Assembly (NCBI GenBank): GCA_016704435.1
Contig: JADJAB010000003.1
Coordinates: 186,001 to 250,000 of the forward strand
Direction of reading: 5' to 3'
Length of the DNA: 64,000 bases
Origin: Rhodobacter sp.
GTDB taxonomy: Bacteria > Pseudomonadota > Alphaproteobacteria > Rhodobacterales > Rhodobacteraceae
Shown here: piece by piece, positions 52,923-60,382 of the stretch
How positions within the stretch are numbered: the first letter of the stretch is position 1
Layout: each line of letters starts with the position of its first letter
The notes under the pieces: generated by a model
The model's database searches: none
Seen by the model: only the letters and a program-made list of their open reading frames with translations
What the model was told of the DNA's origin: nothing
Program-made: the position numbers and the translations under genes

Positions 52923-53936
52923 TCAGGGGCCGATGACCGTGGTGTCGGCGGTTGCATGGAAGGCGGTGCGGCGGCGTTCGTCATGCTCGCGCAAGACCTT
53001 GCCGGCGCCCCAGTCCCGGTCCTTCAGGACGCGCAGGAAGCCGATCAGGTTGCTGTCGCGGATCCGTTCCAGTTCGCGGATCGTGTGGTGGCCGGACTGG
53101 GCGTCGGACTGGCCGGCGATCAGGTCGACGAGCTCGTCGTTGAACTCCGGCACGTCCATCAGCTTTGTCCAGGGCCAGGTCAGGCAAGGCCCGAACTGCG
53201 CCATGAAATGCTTCATGCCCGCCTCGCCGCCCGCAACGCGGTAGGTCTCGAACAGGCCCATCTGGCCCCAGCGCAGGCCAAAGCCCATGCGGATCGCCTC
53301 GTCGATTTCCTCGGTGGTGGCGACGCCGTCCTTGACCAGCCAAAGCGCCTCGCGCCAGACCGCTTCAAGGAAGCGGTCGGCGATATGGGCGTCGATCTCC
53401 TTGCGCACATGCAAGGGGAACATGCCGATTTCGCGCAGGATTTCCTTTGCGTTTTCAATGACCTTTGCGTTCGACCGGGTCGAGGGCACGACCTCGGCCA
53501 GCGGCAGCAGGTAGACCGGGTTGAACGGATGGGCGACGAAGATCACCGACGGGTCGGCGGCACCTTCCTGCAACTCGCTGGGTTTGAACCCCGAGGTCGA
53601 GGACCCGATCGGCGTGCCCAGATCGGCAGCTTGCTGGATTTGTGCAAAGACCCGGTGCTTCAGTTCCAGCCGTTCCGAGACGGATTCCTGAATGTAGGCG
53701 GCTCCTTGCACGGCCTCGGTGAGGGTCTGCGCGAAGGTCAGCTTGCCCTCGGCCATCATCGGAATATCCGAAAGGGCCGGCAGCGCCTTTCGGGCATTGT
53801 CGATCACCTCGCCCACCTTGCGCGGGGCCTCGGGGTCGGGGTCGAACACCGCCACATCCCAGCCGTTCAACAGGAACCGCGCGGCCCAGCCGCCGCCGAT
53901 AACCCCACCACCGATGATTGCCGCCTTGCGCGCCAT
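52923..53936 (-). CDS. lcdH: L-carnitine 3-dehydrogenase
   Basis: Oxidises L-carnitine to 3-dehydrocarnitine with NAD+. 337 residues of the 3-hydroxyacyl-CoA dehydrogenase family. N-terminal Rossmann motif AIIGGGVIGGGWAARFLLNGWDVAVFDPD; SSTSGFKPSELQ; FVAHPFNPVYLLPLAEVVP with the catalytic His; DRFLEAVWREALWLVKDGVATTEEIDEAIRMGFGLRW. The start at 53936 (MARKAAIIGGG) follows AAGGGACGGAC. Immediately upstream of its unfused thioesterase partner. A broken copy of its first 20 codons lies about 0.9 kb to the right. Confidence 0.94.
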   Translation of the reverse strand: MARKAAIIGGGVIGGGWAARFLLNGWDVAVFDPDPEAPRKVGEVIDNARKALPALSDIPMMAEGKLTFAQTLTEAVQGAAYIQESVSERLELKHRVFAQIQQAADLGTPIGSSTSGFKPSELQEGAADPSVIFVAHPFNPVYLLPLAEVVPSTRSNAKVIENAKEILREIGMFPLHVRKEIDAHIADRFLEAVWREALWLVKDGVATTEEIDEAIRMGFGLRWGQMGLFETYRVAGGEAGMKHFMAQFGPCLTWPWTKLMDVPEFNDELVDLIAGQSDAQSGHHTIRELERIRDSNLIGFLRVLKDRDWGAGKVLREHDERRRTAFHATADTTVIGP

Positions 53937-53947
53937 GTCCGTCCCTT

Positions 53948-54277
53948 TCAATCCACGCAGATGTCGACCGGATTGCCGGTCTCATCCAGATATTGGTAGC
54001 AGCCGAAGATCGGCGAGACCTTCGAGCAGGTCTTCGTATCGGCCAGGCATTGCCCCTCGCAGTCCCCCGCCTTGGTGCAGGACTGGCCTGCATCCTTCAT
54101 CGGCGTGAAGCAAAGCTCGTCGGGAAAGAGCCCGCCATATCCGGTCGTGCCACCCCGCATCAGGCAATCCGCCCGCTCGGCCTCGGTCAGCTGCTTGCCC
54201 TGCGGGCCACCCCCAGGGCCTTCCTCCACGCAAGAGGCCAGCGCGAGGGTGGCCAGAACCAGGATCATCCGTTTCAT
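53948..54277 (-). CDS. Cysteine-rich lipoprotein, 109 aa
   Basis: Signal peptide with lipobox (MKRMILVLATLALASCVEE; LASC), then nine further Cys in about 90 residues (DCLMRGG, ELCFTP, QSCTKAGDCEGQCLADTKTCSKV, GCYQYL, DICVD), suggesting disulfides in the periplasm. The start at 54277 has GAGGAG at proper distance; the Met at 54283 is too close to it. No family recognised. Together with two small membrane-protein genes it interrupts lcdH and the BKACE gene. Confidence 0.75.
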   Translation of the reverse strand: MKRMILVLATLALASCVEEGPGGGPQGKQLTEAERADCLMRGGTTGYGGLFPDELCFTPMKDAGQSCTKAGDCEGQCLADTKTCSKVSPIFGCYQYLDETGNPVDICVD

Positions 54278-54317
54278 CGTCATCTCCTCAATTCACGCCG
54301 TTGCCTTCGGCTGCACG

Positions 54318-54671
54318 TCAGGCCCGGCCAAGGGCCAGAAGAAGGAAGAACGCCCCGACCAGCAAGACCACGCCCGAACCGCGGATGGCCAGCGCCCGAC
54401 GCCCGCCCGTGGCTAGGATCAGGGATTGCGTCCCAAGGCCGATCCCCCCTCCGACCCCGCCAAGGGCAGCGGCGCCGAGGAAGAACAGGCTGGTGCCAAA
54501 GGTGTTCAGGCCGCGCGTCGCCAGGTCCAGTGCGCCAAACCCCAGCACCCAGGCACCGGCAATCGCAAGGCCGATCGCGATCCCGCGCCAGCTTTGCGGC
54601 CGCAGGCCGAAGGCGAAGGCCGTGATCAGCATCATTGCCGCGATCGCCCCGAGAAAGGCCTTGTCATCCAT
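54318..54671 (-). CDS. Small membrane protein, 117 aa
   Basis: Four predicted hydrophobic helices (about 5-22, 28-47, 58-85, 95-115) linked by short loops: FLGAIAAMMLITAFAFGL, IAIGLAIAGAWVLGFG, LFFLGAAALGGVGGGIGLG, GSGVVLLVGAFFLLLALG. No recognised family. On the same strand as its neighbours, 40 bp upstream of the lipoprotein gene. Confidence 0.7.
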   Translation of the reverse strand: MDDKAFLGAIAAMMLITAFAFGLRPQSWRGIAIGLAIAGAWVLGFGALDLATRGLNTFGTSLFFLGAAALGGVGGGIGLGTQSLILATGGRRALAIRGSGVVLLVGAFFLLLALGRA

Positions 54672-54694
54672 GCCGGATCACCCGCAAGACCGGA

Positions 54695-54739
54695 TCATCG
54701 GGGCGTCCGCCAACACGCTTCATCGCCACGCCCCGATGA
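54695..54739. repeat. Perfect 12-bp inverted repeat
   Basis: TCATCGGGGCGT (54695-54706) and ACGCCCCGATGA (54728-54739) with a 21-bp spacer overlap the end of the next membrane-protein gene. Hairpin-forming, without a clear T-run; possibly a terminator or RNA-stability element. Confidence 0.5.
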
Positions 54740-55193
54740 GAGCGAACAGCGCCGCAAAGACAGCAGCCTTCGGGAAAAACAGCCGCTTGCCAAAGACATC
54801 CTGGCCCCGTGCAGCCCAGCCGCCGCCGATGACCCCGCCGCCGATGATTGCCGCTTTTCCGGTCATTTTCCCATATCTCCCGAACCCGGCAAACTGCTCG
54901 GTCCAGACTCTGCGTCTGAAGTAAAGTAAGCAACCAGCCGAAGCGCCCAGAAAGTAGGCCGGCAATCCGATCAGCAGTGTGTTAATTGCAAAGATCATGC
55001 CCGCATCACCGCCGTCTGCGGCCAAAGCATAGTCAAGGTGGCGCGTATCCGTGGAACTGCGCCACGCCCAGATCGCGATGCCCAGCCAGCCAAGAAAAAT
55101 CAGAGCGGTCGACATAAAATAGCCGCGCCAGCACAGTAGTGCCGACAAACATGCTATCCCGGCCGACAACACCCACCAAGCAACGTAGCCCAT
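54720..55193 (-). CDS. Membrane protein fused in frame to an L-carnitine dehydrogenase remnant
   Basis: 157 codons. Residues about 1-105 form a membrane protein with three or four helices (YVAWWVLSAGIACLSALLCW, ALIFLGWLGIAIWAW, MIFAINTLLIGLPAYFLGASAGCLLYF). The frame then runs without a stop through MTGKAAIIGGGVIGGGWAAR, an lcdH-like start, and ends in a hydrophobic tail (VFAALFALIGAW). The natural product may be only the first part, or a chimera. ATG at 55193, 8 bp after the BKACE stop. Confidence 0.6.
   Translation of the reverse strand: MGYVAWWVLSAGIACLSALLCWRGYFMSTALIFLGWLGIAIWAWRSSTDTRHLDYALAADGGDAGMIFAINTLLIGLPAYFLGASAGCLLYFRRRVWTEQFAGFGRYGKMTGKAAIIGGGVIGGGWAARGQDVFGKRLFFPKAAVFAALFALIGAWR
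54807..54866 (-). pseudogene. Remnant of a second L-carnitine dehydrogenase 5' end
   Basis: Twenty codons from the ATG at 54866 read MTGKAAIIGGGVIGGGWAAR, differing from intact lcdH (MARKAAIIGGGVIGGGWAAR) at two positions. The similarity stops abruptly at the following codon, where lcdH continues FLLNGWDV. The most likely origin is a duplicated or displaced lcdH lost by deletion or insertion of the small membrane-protein genes. Confidence 0.7.
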
Positions 55194-55201
55194 GAGACAA
55201 C

Positions 55202-56116
55202 CTATTTCCCCACCGGCGCCCGCTTTTCCAAGCCCAGCCGCGCGCGCACTTCGGCCGGGGTGATCACCCGCGCGCCCATGTTCTCGATGATGGTGGCCGC
55301 GCGCTCCACCAGCTGCGCATTGGTCGCCAGCACGCCCTTGCCGAGCCAGAGGTTGTCCTCCAGCCCGACCCGCACATTGCCGCCCGCCAGAACCGAGGCC
55401 GCGACATAAGGCATCTCGTTGCGGCCCAGCGCAAAGGCCGACCAGTGCCAGTGCTTCGGCACGTTGTTGACCATCGCCATGAAGGTGTTCAGGTCATCCG
55501 GCGCGCCCCATGGCACGCCCATGCACAGCTGCACCAGCACCGGATCGGGGATGATGCCTTCGTCGGCCAGTTGGCGGGCGAACCACAGGTGGCCGGTGTC
55601 GAAGGCCTCGATCTCGATCCGCACGCCAGAGTCGACCATCCGCTTGGCCATGTCGCGCAACATGCCGGGGGTGTTGACCATGACGTAATCGGCTTCGTTG
55701 AAATTCATCGTGCCGCAATCCAGCGTGCAGATTTCCGGGCGGCATTCGACGACATGGGCGACGCGCTCGGTCGCCCCGGCCATGTCGGATTTCTGGCTCA
55801 TCCGGTTCATCGTCTCGGTGCCGTCGAACAAGAGGTCACCGCCCATTCCGGCGGTCAGGTTCAGGACCACGTCGGTGGCGCTGTCGCGGATGCGCTCGGT
55901 CACCTCGCGGTAAAGTGCGGGATCGCGGGCGGGCTTGCCGGTCTCAGCGTCGCGGACGTGGCAATGCACCACTGCCGCCCCCGCCTTGGCCGCCGCAATG
56001 GCGCTGTCGGCGATCTGCGCCGGGCTGCGCGGCACATGCGGGCTGCGGTCCTGCGTGCCGCCCGATCCGGTCACGGCACAGGTGATGAAGACCTCGCGGT
56101 TCATGGTCAGCGGCAT
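55202..56116 (-). CDS. cdhC-like: Beta-keto acid cleavage enzyme (BKACE, 3-dehydrocarnitine type)
   Basis: 304-residue zinc-dependent TIM-barrel enzyme of the BKACE (DUF849) family, which condenses a beta-keto acid with acetyl-CoA and splits it to acetoacetate and a new CoA ester. Zn ligands in VVHCHVRD; ITCAVTGSGG at the N-terminus; CTLDCGTMNFNEADYVMVNTP; LAGGNVRVGLEDNLWLGKG with the conserved Arg/Glu. Beside lcdH the substrate should be 3-dehydrocarnitine, giving betainyl-CoA. Start at 56116 with AAGGGAGGGATTCC. Divergent from the regulator gene. Confidence 0.92.
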   Translation of the reverse strand: MPLTMNREVFITCAVTGSGGTQDRSPHVPRSPAQIADSAIAAAKAGAAVVHCHVRDAETGKPARDPALYREVTERIRDSATDVVLNLTAGMGGDLLFDGTETMNRMSQKSDMAGATERVAHVVECRPEICTLDCGTMNFNEADYVMVNTPGMLRDMAKRMVDSGVRIEIEAFDTGHLWFARQLADEGIIPDPVLVQLCMGVPWGAPDDLNTFMAMVNNVPKHWHWSAFALGRNEMPYVAASVLAGGNVRVGLEDNLWLGKGVLATNAQLVERAATIIENMGARVITPAEVRARLGLEKRAPVGK

Positions 56117-56187
56117 GGAATCCCTCCCTTTGATCGCGCCACCATAGACCCCTTGCACGACCATGCCTTGCAGATTACGAAATACGC

Positions 56188-57150
56188 ATGACGGAAAACG
56201 CAATCTTTGCACCTTCACGCGGGCCGCTGACCATCGCCCTGCTGGTGCTGCCGCAGGCATCCATCCTTGAAGTTGCGTCTGCGCTGGACCCGCTGCGCAA
56301 CGCCAATCGCCAACTGGGGCAAGAGGCGTTCCGCTGGCGTGTCGTCACGCCAGACGGCGGGCCGGTGGCGCTGACCTGCGGTCTGTCGCTGCCGTCGTCC
56401 GGGCCGCTGAAGGCCGCCGAAGGGGCCGGGGCGCTGATCGTGGTCGCTGGCTACCGGCTGAACGAGGCGGCAACACGGCCGCTGATCCGCGACCTGCGCC
56501 GCATCGCACCGCGCTTTGCGCTGGTCGGCGGCATCGACGCGGGCCCCTGGGTGCTGGCGCGGGCGGGGCTGCTGGATGACCACCGCGCGACAGTGCATTG
56601 GGAGGATCTGGAGGATCTGGCCGCCGCCCATCCCGATATCGACGTGGTGCCGGACCGGTTCGTGATCGACCGCAACCGGGTGACGATCGGCGGGGCTGCG
56701 CCGGCCCAGGATTTCATGCTGCATCTGATCCGGGCGCGGCATGGGGCGGCGCTGGCGCGGCAGGTGGCGCTGTCCTTCCTGACCACTCCGCGACGGGGAA
56801 GCGATCCGCAGACTGCCCCCGCCCCCGACCCTGCGCTGGACCCGCGCGTCGCCCGCGCCGCCACTCGGATGGAGGCCCGGCTGGACACGCCCGAGCCGGT
56901 GGCCGACACCGCTGCCGCCGTGGGGCTGTCAGCGCGCCGGCTGGAGACACTGTTCCGCGCCGCCTTCGGTACCACGCCAGGTGCGCATGGGCTGGCGCTG
57001 CGATTGCAGGCCGCGCGGCGGCTGTTGGCGGAAACCCGGCATCCCTTGGCCGAAGTGGCCCTGCGCACCGGCTTTTCCAGCCCCGCCACACTGAGCCGCG
57101 CCTTTCGCCGCGCCTACGGCCAGCCACCGGGGGCGCTGCGGCGGGGGTAG
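56188..57150 (+). CDS. cdhR-like: GlxA-type AraC-family regulator (CdhR-like)
   Basis: 320 residues. N-terminal DJ-1/PfpI-like glutaminase-fold ligand domain (about 14-200; ALLVLPQASILEVASALDPLRNAN, ALIVVAGY, GGIDAGPWVLARAGLLDDHRATVHWED). C-terminal AraC double HTH (about 225-318; ARLDTPEPVADTAAAVGLSARRLETLFRAAFG, ALRTGFSSPATLSRAFRRAYG). This architecture is shared by CdhR, GbdR and SouR, which respond to carnitine, glycine betaine and sarcosine. It is divergent from the BKACE gene with only 71 bp between starts, so it likely activates the carnitine cluster. Confidence 0.9.
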   Translation: MTENAIFAPSRGPLTIALLVLPQASILEVASALDPLRNANRQLGQEAFRWRVVTPDGGPVALTCGLSLPSSGPLKAAEGAGALIVVAGYRLNEAATRPLIRDLRRIAPRFALVGGIDAGPWVLARAGLLDDHRATVHWEDLEDLAAAHPDIDVVPDRFVIDRNRVTIGGAAPAQDFMLHLIRARHGAALARQVALSFLTTPRRGSDPQTAPAPDPALDPRVARAATRMEARLDTPEPVADTAAAVGLSARRLETLFRAAFGTTPGAHGLALRLQAARRLLAETRHPLAEVALRTGFSSPATLSRAFRRAYGQPPGALRRG

Positions 57151-57199
57151 ATATCTGGTCAGGGACAGGCCTTGCGGCGCCGCGCCAAGGTGGCGCAAG

Positions 57200-57721
57200 A
57201 TGGCCCATGCGCCAGCCCGTTTCACCGGCACGCTGCATCGCATGACCCCCGCTCTGCTAGCCGTGGATGACGACACGGGTGCCGCGCTGGCCAAGGCGCT
57301 TCAGCTTGAGGCACCGCCCGACTGGCCGCCCGAGTTTCACGGGCCGCAAACCCGCGCCTGGTATCTGGACACCGCGGCCAAGCACCCGGACGAGCCGCTG
57401 CTTCCCGGATACTACATCGCGCATCAGGGTGGCCTGGCCGGCATCTGCGGCTTCAAGGCGGTACCGGATGCGGCAGGCATGGTTGAAATCGGCTATTCCG
57501 TGGTGGCCTCGATGCAGCGCAGGGGCATCGCGACGGCTGCGGTGGGTCAGTTGCTGGCCTTGGGTTTTGCCGATCCGCGGGTCAGCGCCATTACCGCAGA
57601 GACGATCCCTTCCCTGGTTGCCTCGCAGCGGGTGGCGGAACGGTCCGGGATGCGGCAGGTGGCCCGCCGACCGGATGGCGAACTGGGCGAAATCCTGACC
57701 TTTCGGACAGACCGGGTCTAA
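57200..57721 (+). CDS. GNAT-family N-acetyltransferase
   Basis: 173 residues. YYIAHQGGLAGICGFKAVPDAAGMVEIGYSVVASMQRRGIATAAVGQLLALGFAD contains the acetyl-CoA-binding QRRGIATAA motif, followed by ETIPSLVASQRVAERSGMRQV, as in RimJ/RimL-like enzymes. Substrate unknown. ATG at 57200 (AAGGTGG upstream); a second Met at 57242 is possible. Its stop overlaps the convergent aldolase stop by 4 bp. Confidence 0.87.
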   Translation: MAHAPARFTGTLHRMTPALLAVDDDTGAALAKALQLEAPPDWPPEFHGPQTRAWYLDTAAKHPDEPLLPGYYIAHQGGLAGICGFKAVPDAAGMVEIGYSVVASMQRRGIATAAVGQLLALGFADPRVSAITAETIPSLVASQRVAERSGMRQVARRPDGELGEILTFRTDRV

Positions 57722-58407
57722 CCCTTGCGCGGGCGGGCGATGTCGCCCACACCCTCTTCCTCGGGGCCGAGGCCATAGGACATGCGCTGCATCTGCGCGA
57801 TCACCCGCGCCATTTCCGCATCTGACAATACCGGCGGCTCTCCGATCGCCAGTGCCTGAAGATACATCCGCGCCAGTGTCTCGACCTCCACCGCCATCCA
57901 CAGCGCCGCCTCCAGCGTCTTGCCCAGGGCAATCTGGCCGTGCTGGCCCAGCAGGCAGGCCATCCTTCCCTCCAGTGCCGCCAGCGCCGCATCCGAAAGC
58001 TCTTGCGTCCCGAAGGTCGCATAGGGCGCGCAGCGCAGGGTCGTGCCGCCCATCACGCCGACCATGTAGTGAAAGGCCGGGATCGTCCGGTGATGGCAGG
58101 CGACCGAGGTCGCAAAGGCCGAATGGCAATGCAGCACCACGTCGACATCGCCGCGGGCCTGCAGGATATCGCGGTGAAACCGCCATTCCGAACTGGGCCG
58201 CCGCCCGACATAGCTGCCGTCCCAACCCATCTCGACGATGTCCTCGGGCCGCATCCGGTCATAGGCCAGCGACGACGGCGTGATCAGGAACCCGGTCCCG
58301 AAGCGTGCCGACAGGTTGCCCGCCGTGCCCTGGTTGATGCCCCTGGCGTCCATCGCCCGGCAGGTCGCCAGCATCGCGGTCCTCAGATCGCGCTCGTCAT
58401 CGGTCAT
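57718..58407 (-). CDS. Class II sugar-phosphate aldolase (fuculose-phosphate aldolase-like)
   Basis: 229 residues; NQGTAGNLSARFGTGFLITPSSLAYDRM (phosphate/substrate loop), VDVVLHCHSAFATSVACHHRTIPAFHY (zinc His pair in HCH) and ACLLGQHGQIALGKTLEAA (third His) are all canonical. Cleaves a ketose or aldose phosphate into DHAP or a related C3/C2 fragment plus an aldehyde. Start at 58407 with AGGAGGGGCGGC; the ATGA overlaps the kinase stop, so they are translationally coupled. Confidence 0.92.
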   Translation of the reverse strand: MTDDERDLRTAMLATCRAMDARGINQGTAGNLSARFGTGFLITPSSLAYDRMRPEDIVEMGWDGSYVGRRPSSEWRFHRDILQARGDVDVVLHCHSAFATSVACHHRTIPAFHYMVGVMGGTTLRCAPYATFGTQELSDAALAALEGRMACLLGQHGQIALGKTLEAALWMAVEVETLARMYLQALAIGEPPVLSDAEMARVIAQMQRMSYGLGPEEEGVGDIARPRKG

Positions 58408-59801
58408 GCCGCCCCTCCTGCCAGATCGCGCCAGCGCCTTGCGTAAGCCATCAGCCCCGGCAGTTCCAGCGGCTCGGCCGGTTGCAGGTTCAGGGGAACC
58501 ACGCCGTCCCCGTGCCGGCACAGCAGCGCCGCCCCCGAGGCGATGCCATGGCTGTCGGGGTTGACCAGGGTTTCCCGCCCGGGACGCAATCCCGCCACCA
58601 GCCCCGCAAAGGCCGGATCGCGCAGGAAGCTGCCGTCCAGCACCCAGGGACGTTCCGGCGCAAGCGTCTCGCCGCAGGCGACCGCCAGCAAAGCCACATG
58701 CAGCACCGCAAGGGCATGCCGCCCGGCGGCGGTTCTCGGCACCGGGCCGATCAGCCGCCCCTTGCCCGCGCTGCCCGGAAACTGCCCGCTGTCGGGGCCA
58801 AAGGACGGCACCGCCAGCGTGCCCTGCGCAATCAGCCCGGCCTGGCCATCCGGCGAGGCCATCGTCTCCGGCTGCGCGCCGGCGATCGCGGCATAGTCGC
58901 GCCCGCCCATGCACAGCGCCGCCGCCAGGGGCCGCCCCGCCATATCGGCATTCAAAGTCATGCCCCGCGTCTCGTCCAGCCGCGCCGGGTCGACCGCCGC
59001 TGCCATGCCGACGATCCATGTGCCGGTCGAGATCACCACCACATCGTCCAGCCCCGCCGCCTGATAGCGGTGGAACCCGACCGAGCTGTCATGGGCGCCC
59101 ACATGCACGGACAGCGGCGGCAGACCCCAGCGCACCTGCATCGCAGGCCGCACCGGGCCCAGCACATCGCCTGCCCGTGCCAGCGGCGGCAAGAGCCGCC
59201 CCCAGCCGCGCGCGGCCACCAGCGGTGCCCAAACCCCGTCCCGCACCCGCCACAGATGCGACTGCGCCCCAAGAACCGAGACCTCGCTGGCCGCCACGCC
59301 CGACAGCCGCCAGGCCCAGTATTGCGGCAGCCCCAGCACATGCGCCGCCCGCGCAAAGCCCGCAGGTTCCGCCATCTCGGCCCAGACCATCTGCCGCGCG
59401 ATGTGGCTGGCCCCCATCATCAGCGCCGATCCCCGGTCGGCGAACCCGCCCGCCAGCGGCGCATAGGCCGTGGCCACCGCCGGCGGCAAGGGCTGGTCAT
59501 AGTCGATCATCGGCAGCGCGAGACCGGTGCCGCCCGCGTCCGGGTCCGCCACCACCAGTGCGGCGGCCGAGCCGTGGCCCGTGGCGACCACGTCGGTCAG
59601 CGGATGCCGCGCGCTCAGACCCGCCAGACCCCGCATCACCCAGGGGTTCAACGCGTCCAGATCATGGTGCTGCCAGGGCGGGCCGGGGCGCAGGGGGTTG
59701 GGGGTGGACAGCGTCTCGACCACCGCGCCCTCGGCCGTGCAGGCCGAGAGCTTGACGTTCGACTTGCCGACATCCAGCACCGCGACCGTGGCCACCCCCA
59801 T
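58404..59801 (-). CDS. FGGY-family carbohydrate kinase
   Basis: 465 residues. ATP-grasping N-terminus VAVLDVGKSNVKLSACT, sugar-site region VHVGAHDSSVGFHRYQAAGLDDVVVISTGTWIVGMA, and C-terminal WVLDGSFLRDPAFAGLVAGLRPGRETLVNPDSHGIASGAALL. The LDVGKSNVKL start resembles rhamnulokinase/fuculokinase-like branches. It phosphorylates a ketose or polyol whose identity cannot be told; the aldolase downstream would cut the product. Start ATG at 59801, 4 bp after the SIS gene stop. Confidence 0.9.
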   Translation of the reverse strand: MGVATVAVLDVGKSNVKLSACTAEGAVVETLSTPNPLRPGPPWQHHDLDALNPWVMRGLAGLSARHPLTDVVATGHGSAAALVVADPDAGGTGLALPMIDYDQPLPPAVATAYAPLAGGFADRGSALMMGASHIARQMVWAEMAEPAGFARAAHVLGLPQYWAWRLSGVAASEVSVLGAQSHLWRVRDGVWAPLVAARGWGRLLPPLARAGDVLGPVRPAMQVRWGLPPLSVHVGAHDSSVGFHRYQAAGLDDVVVISTGTWIVGMAAAVDPARLDETRGMTLNADMAGRPLAAALCMGGRDYAAIAGAQPETMASPDGQAGLIAQGTLAVPSFGPDSGQFPGSAGKGRLIGPVPRTAAGRHALAVLHVALLAVACGETLAPERPWVLDGSFLRDPAFAGLVAGLRPGRETLVNPDSHGIASGAALLCRHGDGVVPLNLQPAEPLELPGLMAYARRWRDLAGGAA

Positions 59802-59805
59802 CGCC

Positions 59806-60372
59806 TCACTCCAGATTGGTATGCCGTGCCCGCATCGCTTCGGCGCTGATGCCCAGCCGCGACATGAGCCGCAGCACCATCACCTCGCAGAGCACGAACA
59901 GCGCGCCCTCGAACAGGCTGCCCATCGGCAGGGTCGAGGGTTTCGCCGCCGCCTGGTCGCCCGCCCCCGGATCATCCGCCATGGTCTGCGCCGGCAGATG
60001 CAGCACCAGATCGGCCAGCGGCACCACCCGCCCGCCCGGCTGCGCGGTGATCACGATCACCTCGGCCCCCGCGTCCTTGGCCACCCGCATCATCGCCTCG
60101 GCCGTGGACAGCCAGCCCGGCCCGCAGACCGCCAGAAAGACATCGCCCCTTCCCACCGGCGGCGCGGTCATGTCGCCCGCGACCGAGGCCTCCAGCCCCA
60201 TGTGAAAAAGCCGCATCGCCAGGCCCATGACCTGCAACCGCTCGCGCCCGGCACCGAAAACGACGATCCGGCGCGCGGCCGCCAGCCGTTCGACAACTAT
60301 ATCGACCCGGGCATCGTTCAGCCGATCGAAGACCTGCCCGAGTTCGGCCAATGCCGCTTGATACTGCGTCAC
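59806..60372 (-). CDS. SIS-domain sugar isomerase (6-phospho-3-hexuloisomerase-like)
   Basis: 188-residue single SIS domain: RIVVFGAGRERLQVMGLAMRLFHMGLEASVAGDMTAPPVGRGDVFLAVCGPGWLSTAEAMMRVAKDAGAEVIVITAQP, similar to HxlB. No hexulose-phosphate synthase is adjacent, so formaldehyde fixation is unlikely. In this operon it probably interconverts the phosphosugar handled by the FGGY kinase and the aldolase. Start at 60372, 10 bp from the M3 peptidase stop; the three sugar genes form a tight operon. Confidence 0.88.
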   Translation of the reverse strand: MTQYQAALAELGQVFDRLNDARVDIVVERLAAARRIVVFGAGRERLQVMGLAMRLFHMGLEASVAGDMTAPPVGRGDVFLAVCGPGWLSTAEAMMRVAKDAGAEVIVITAQPGGRVVPLADLVLHLPAQTMADDPGAGDQAAAKPSTLPMGSLFEGALFVLCEVMVLRLMSRLGISAEAMRARHTNLE

Positions 60373-60382
60373 AAGAGCCTCC

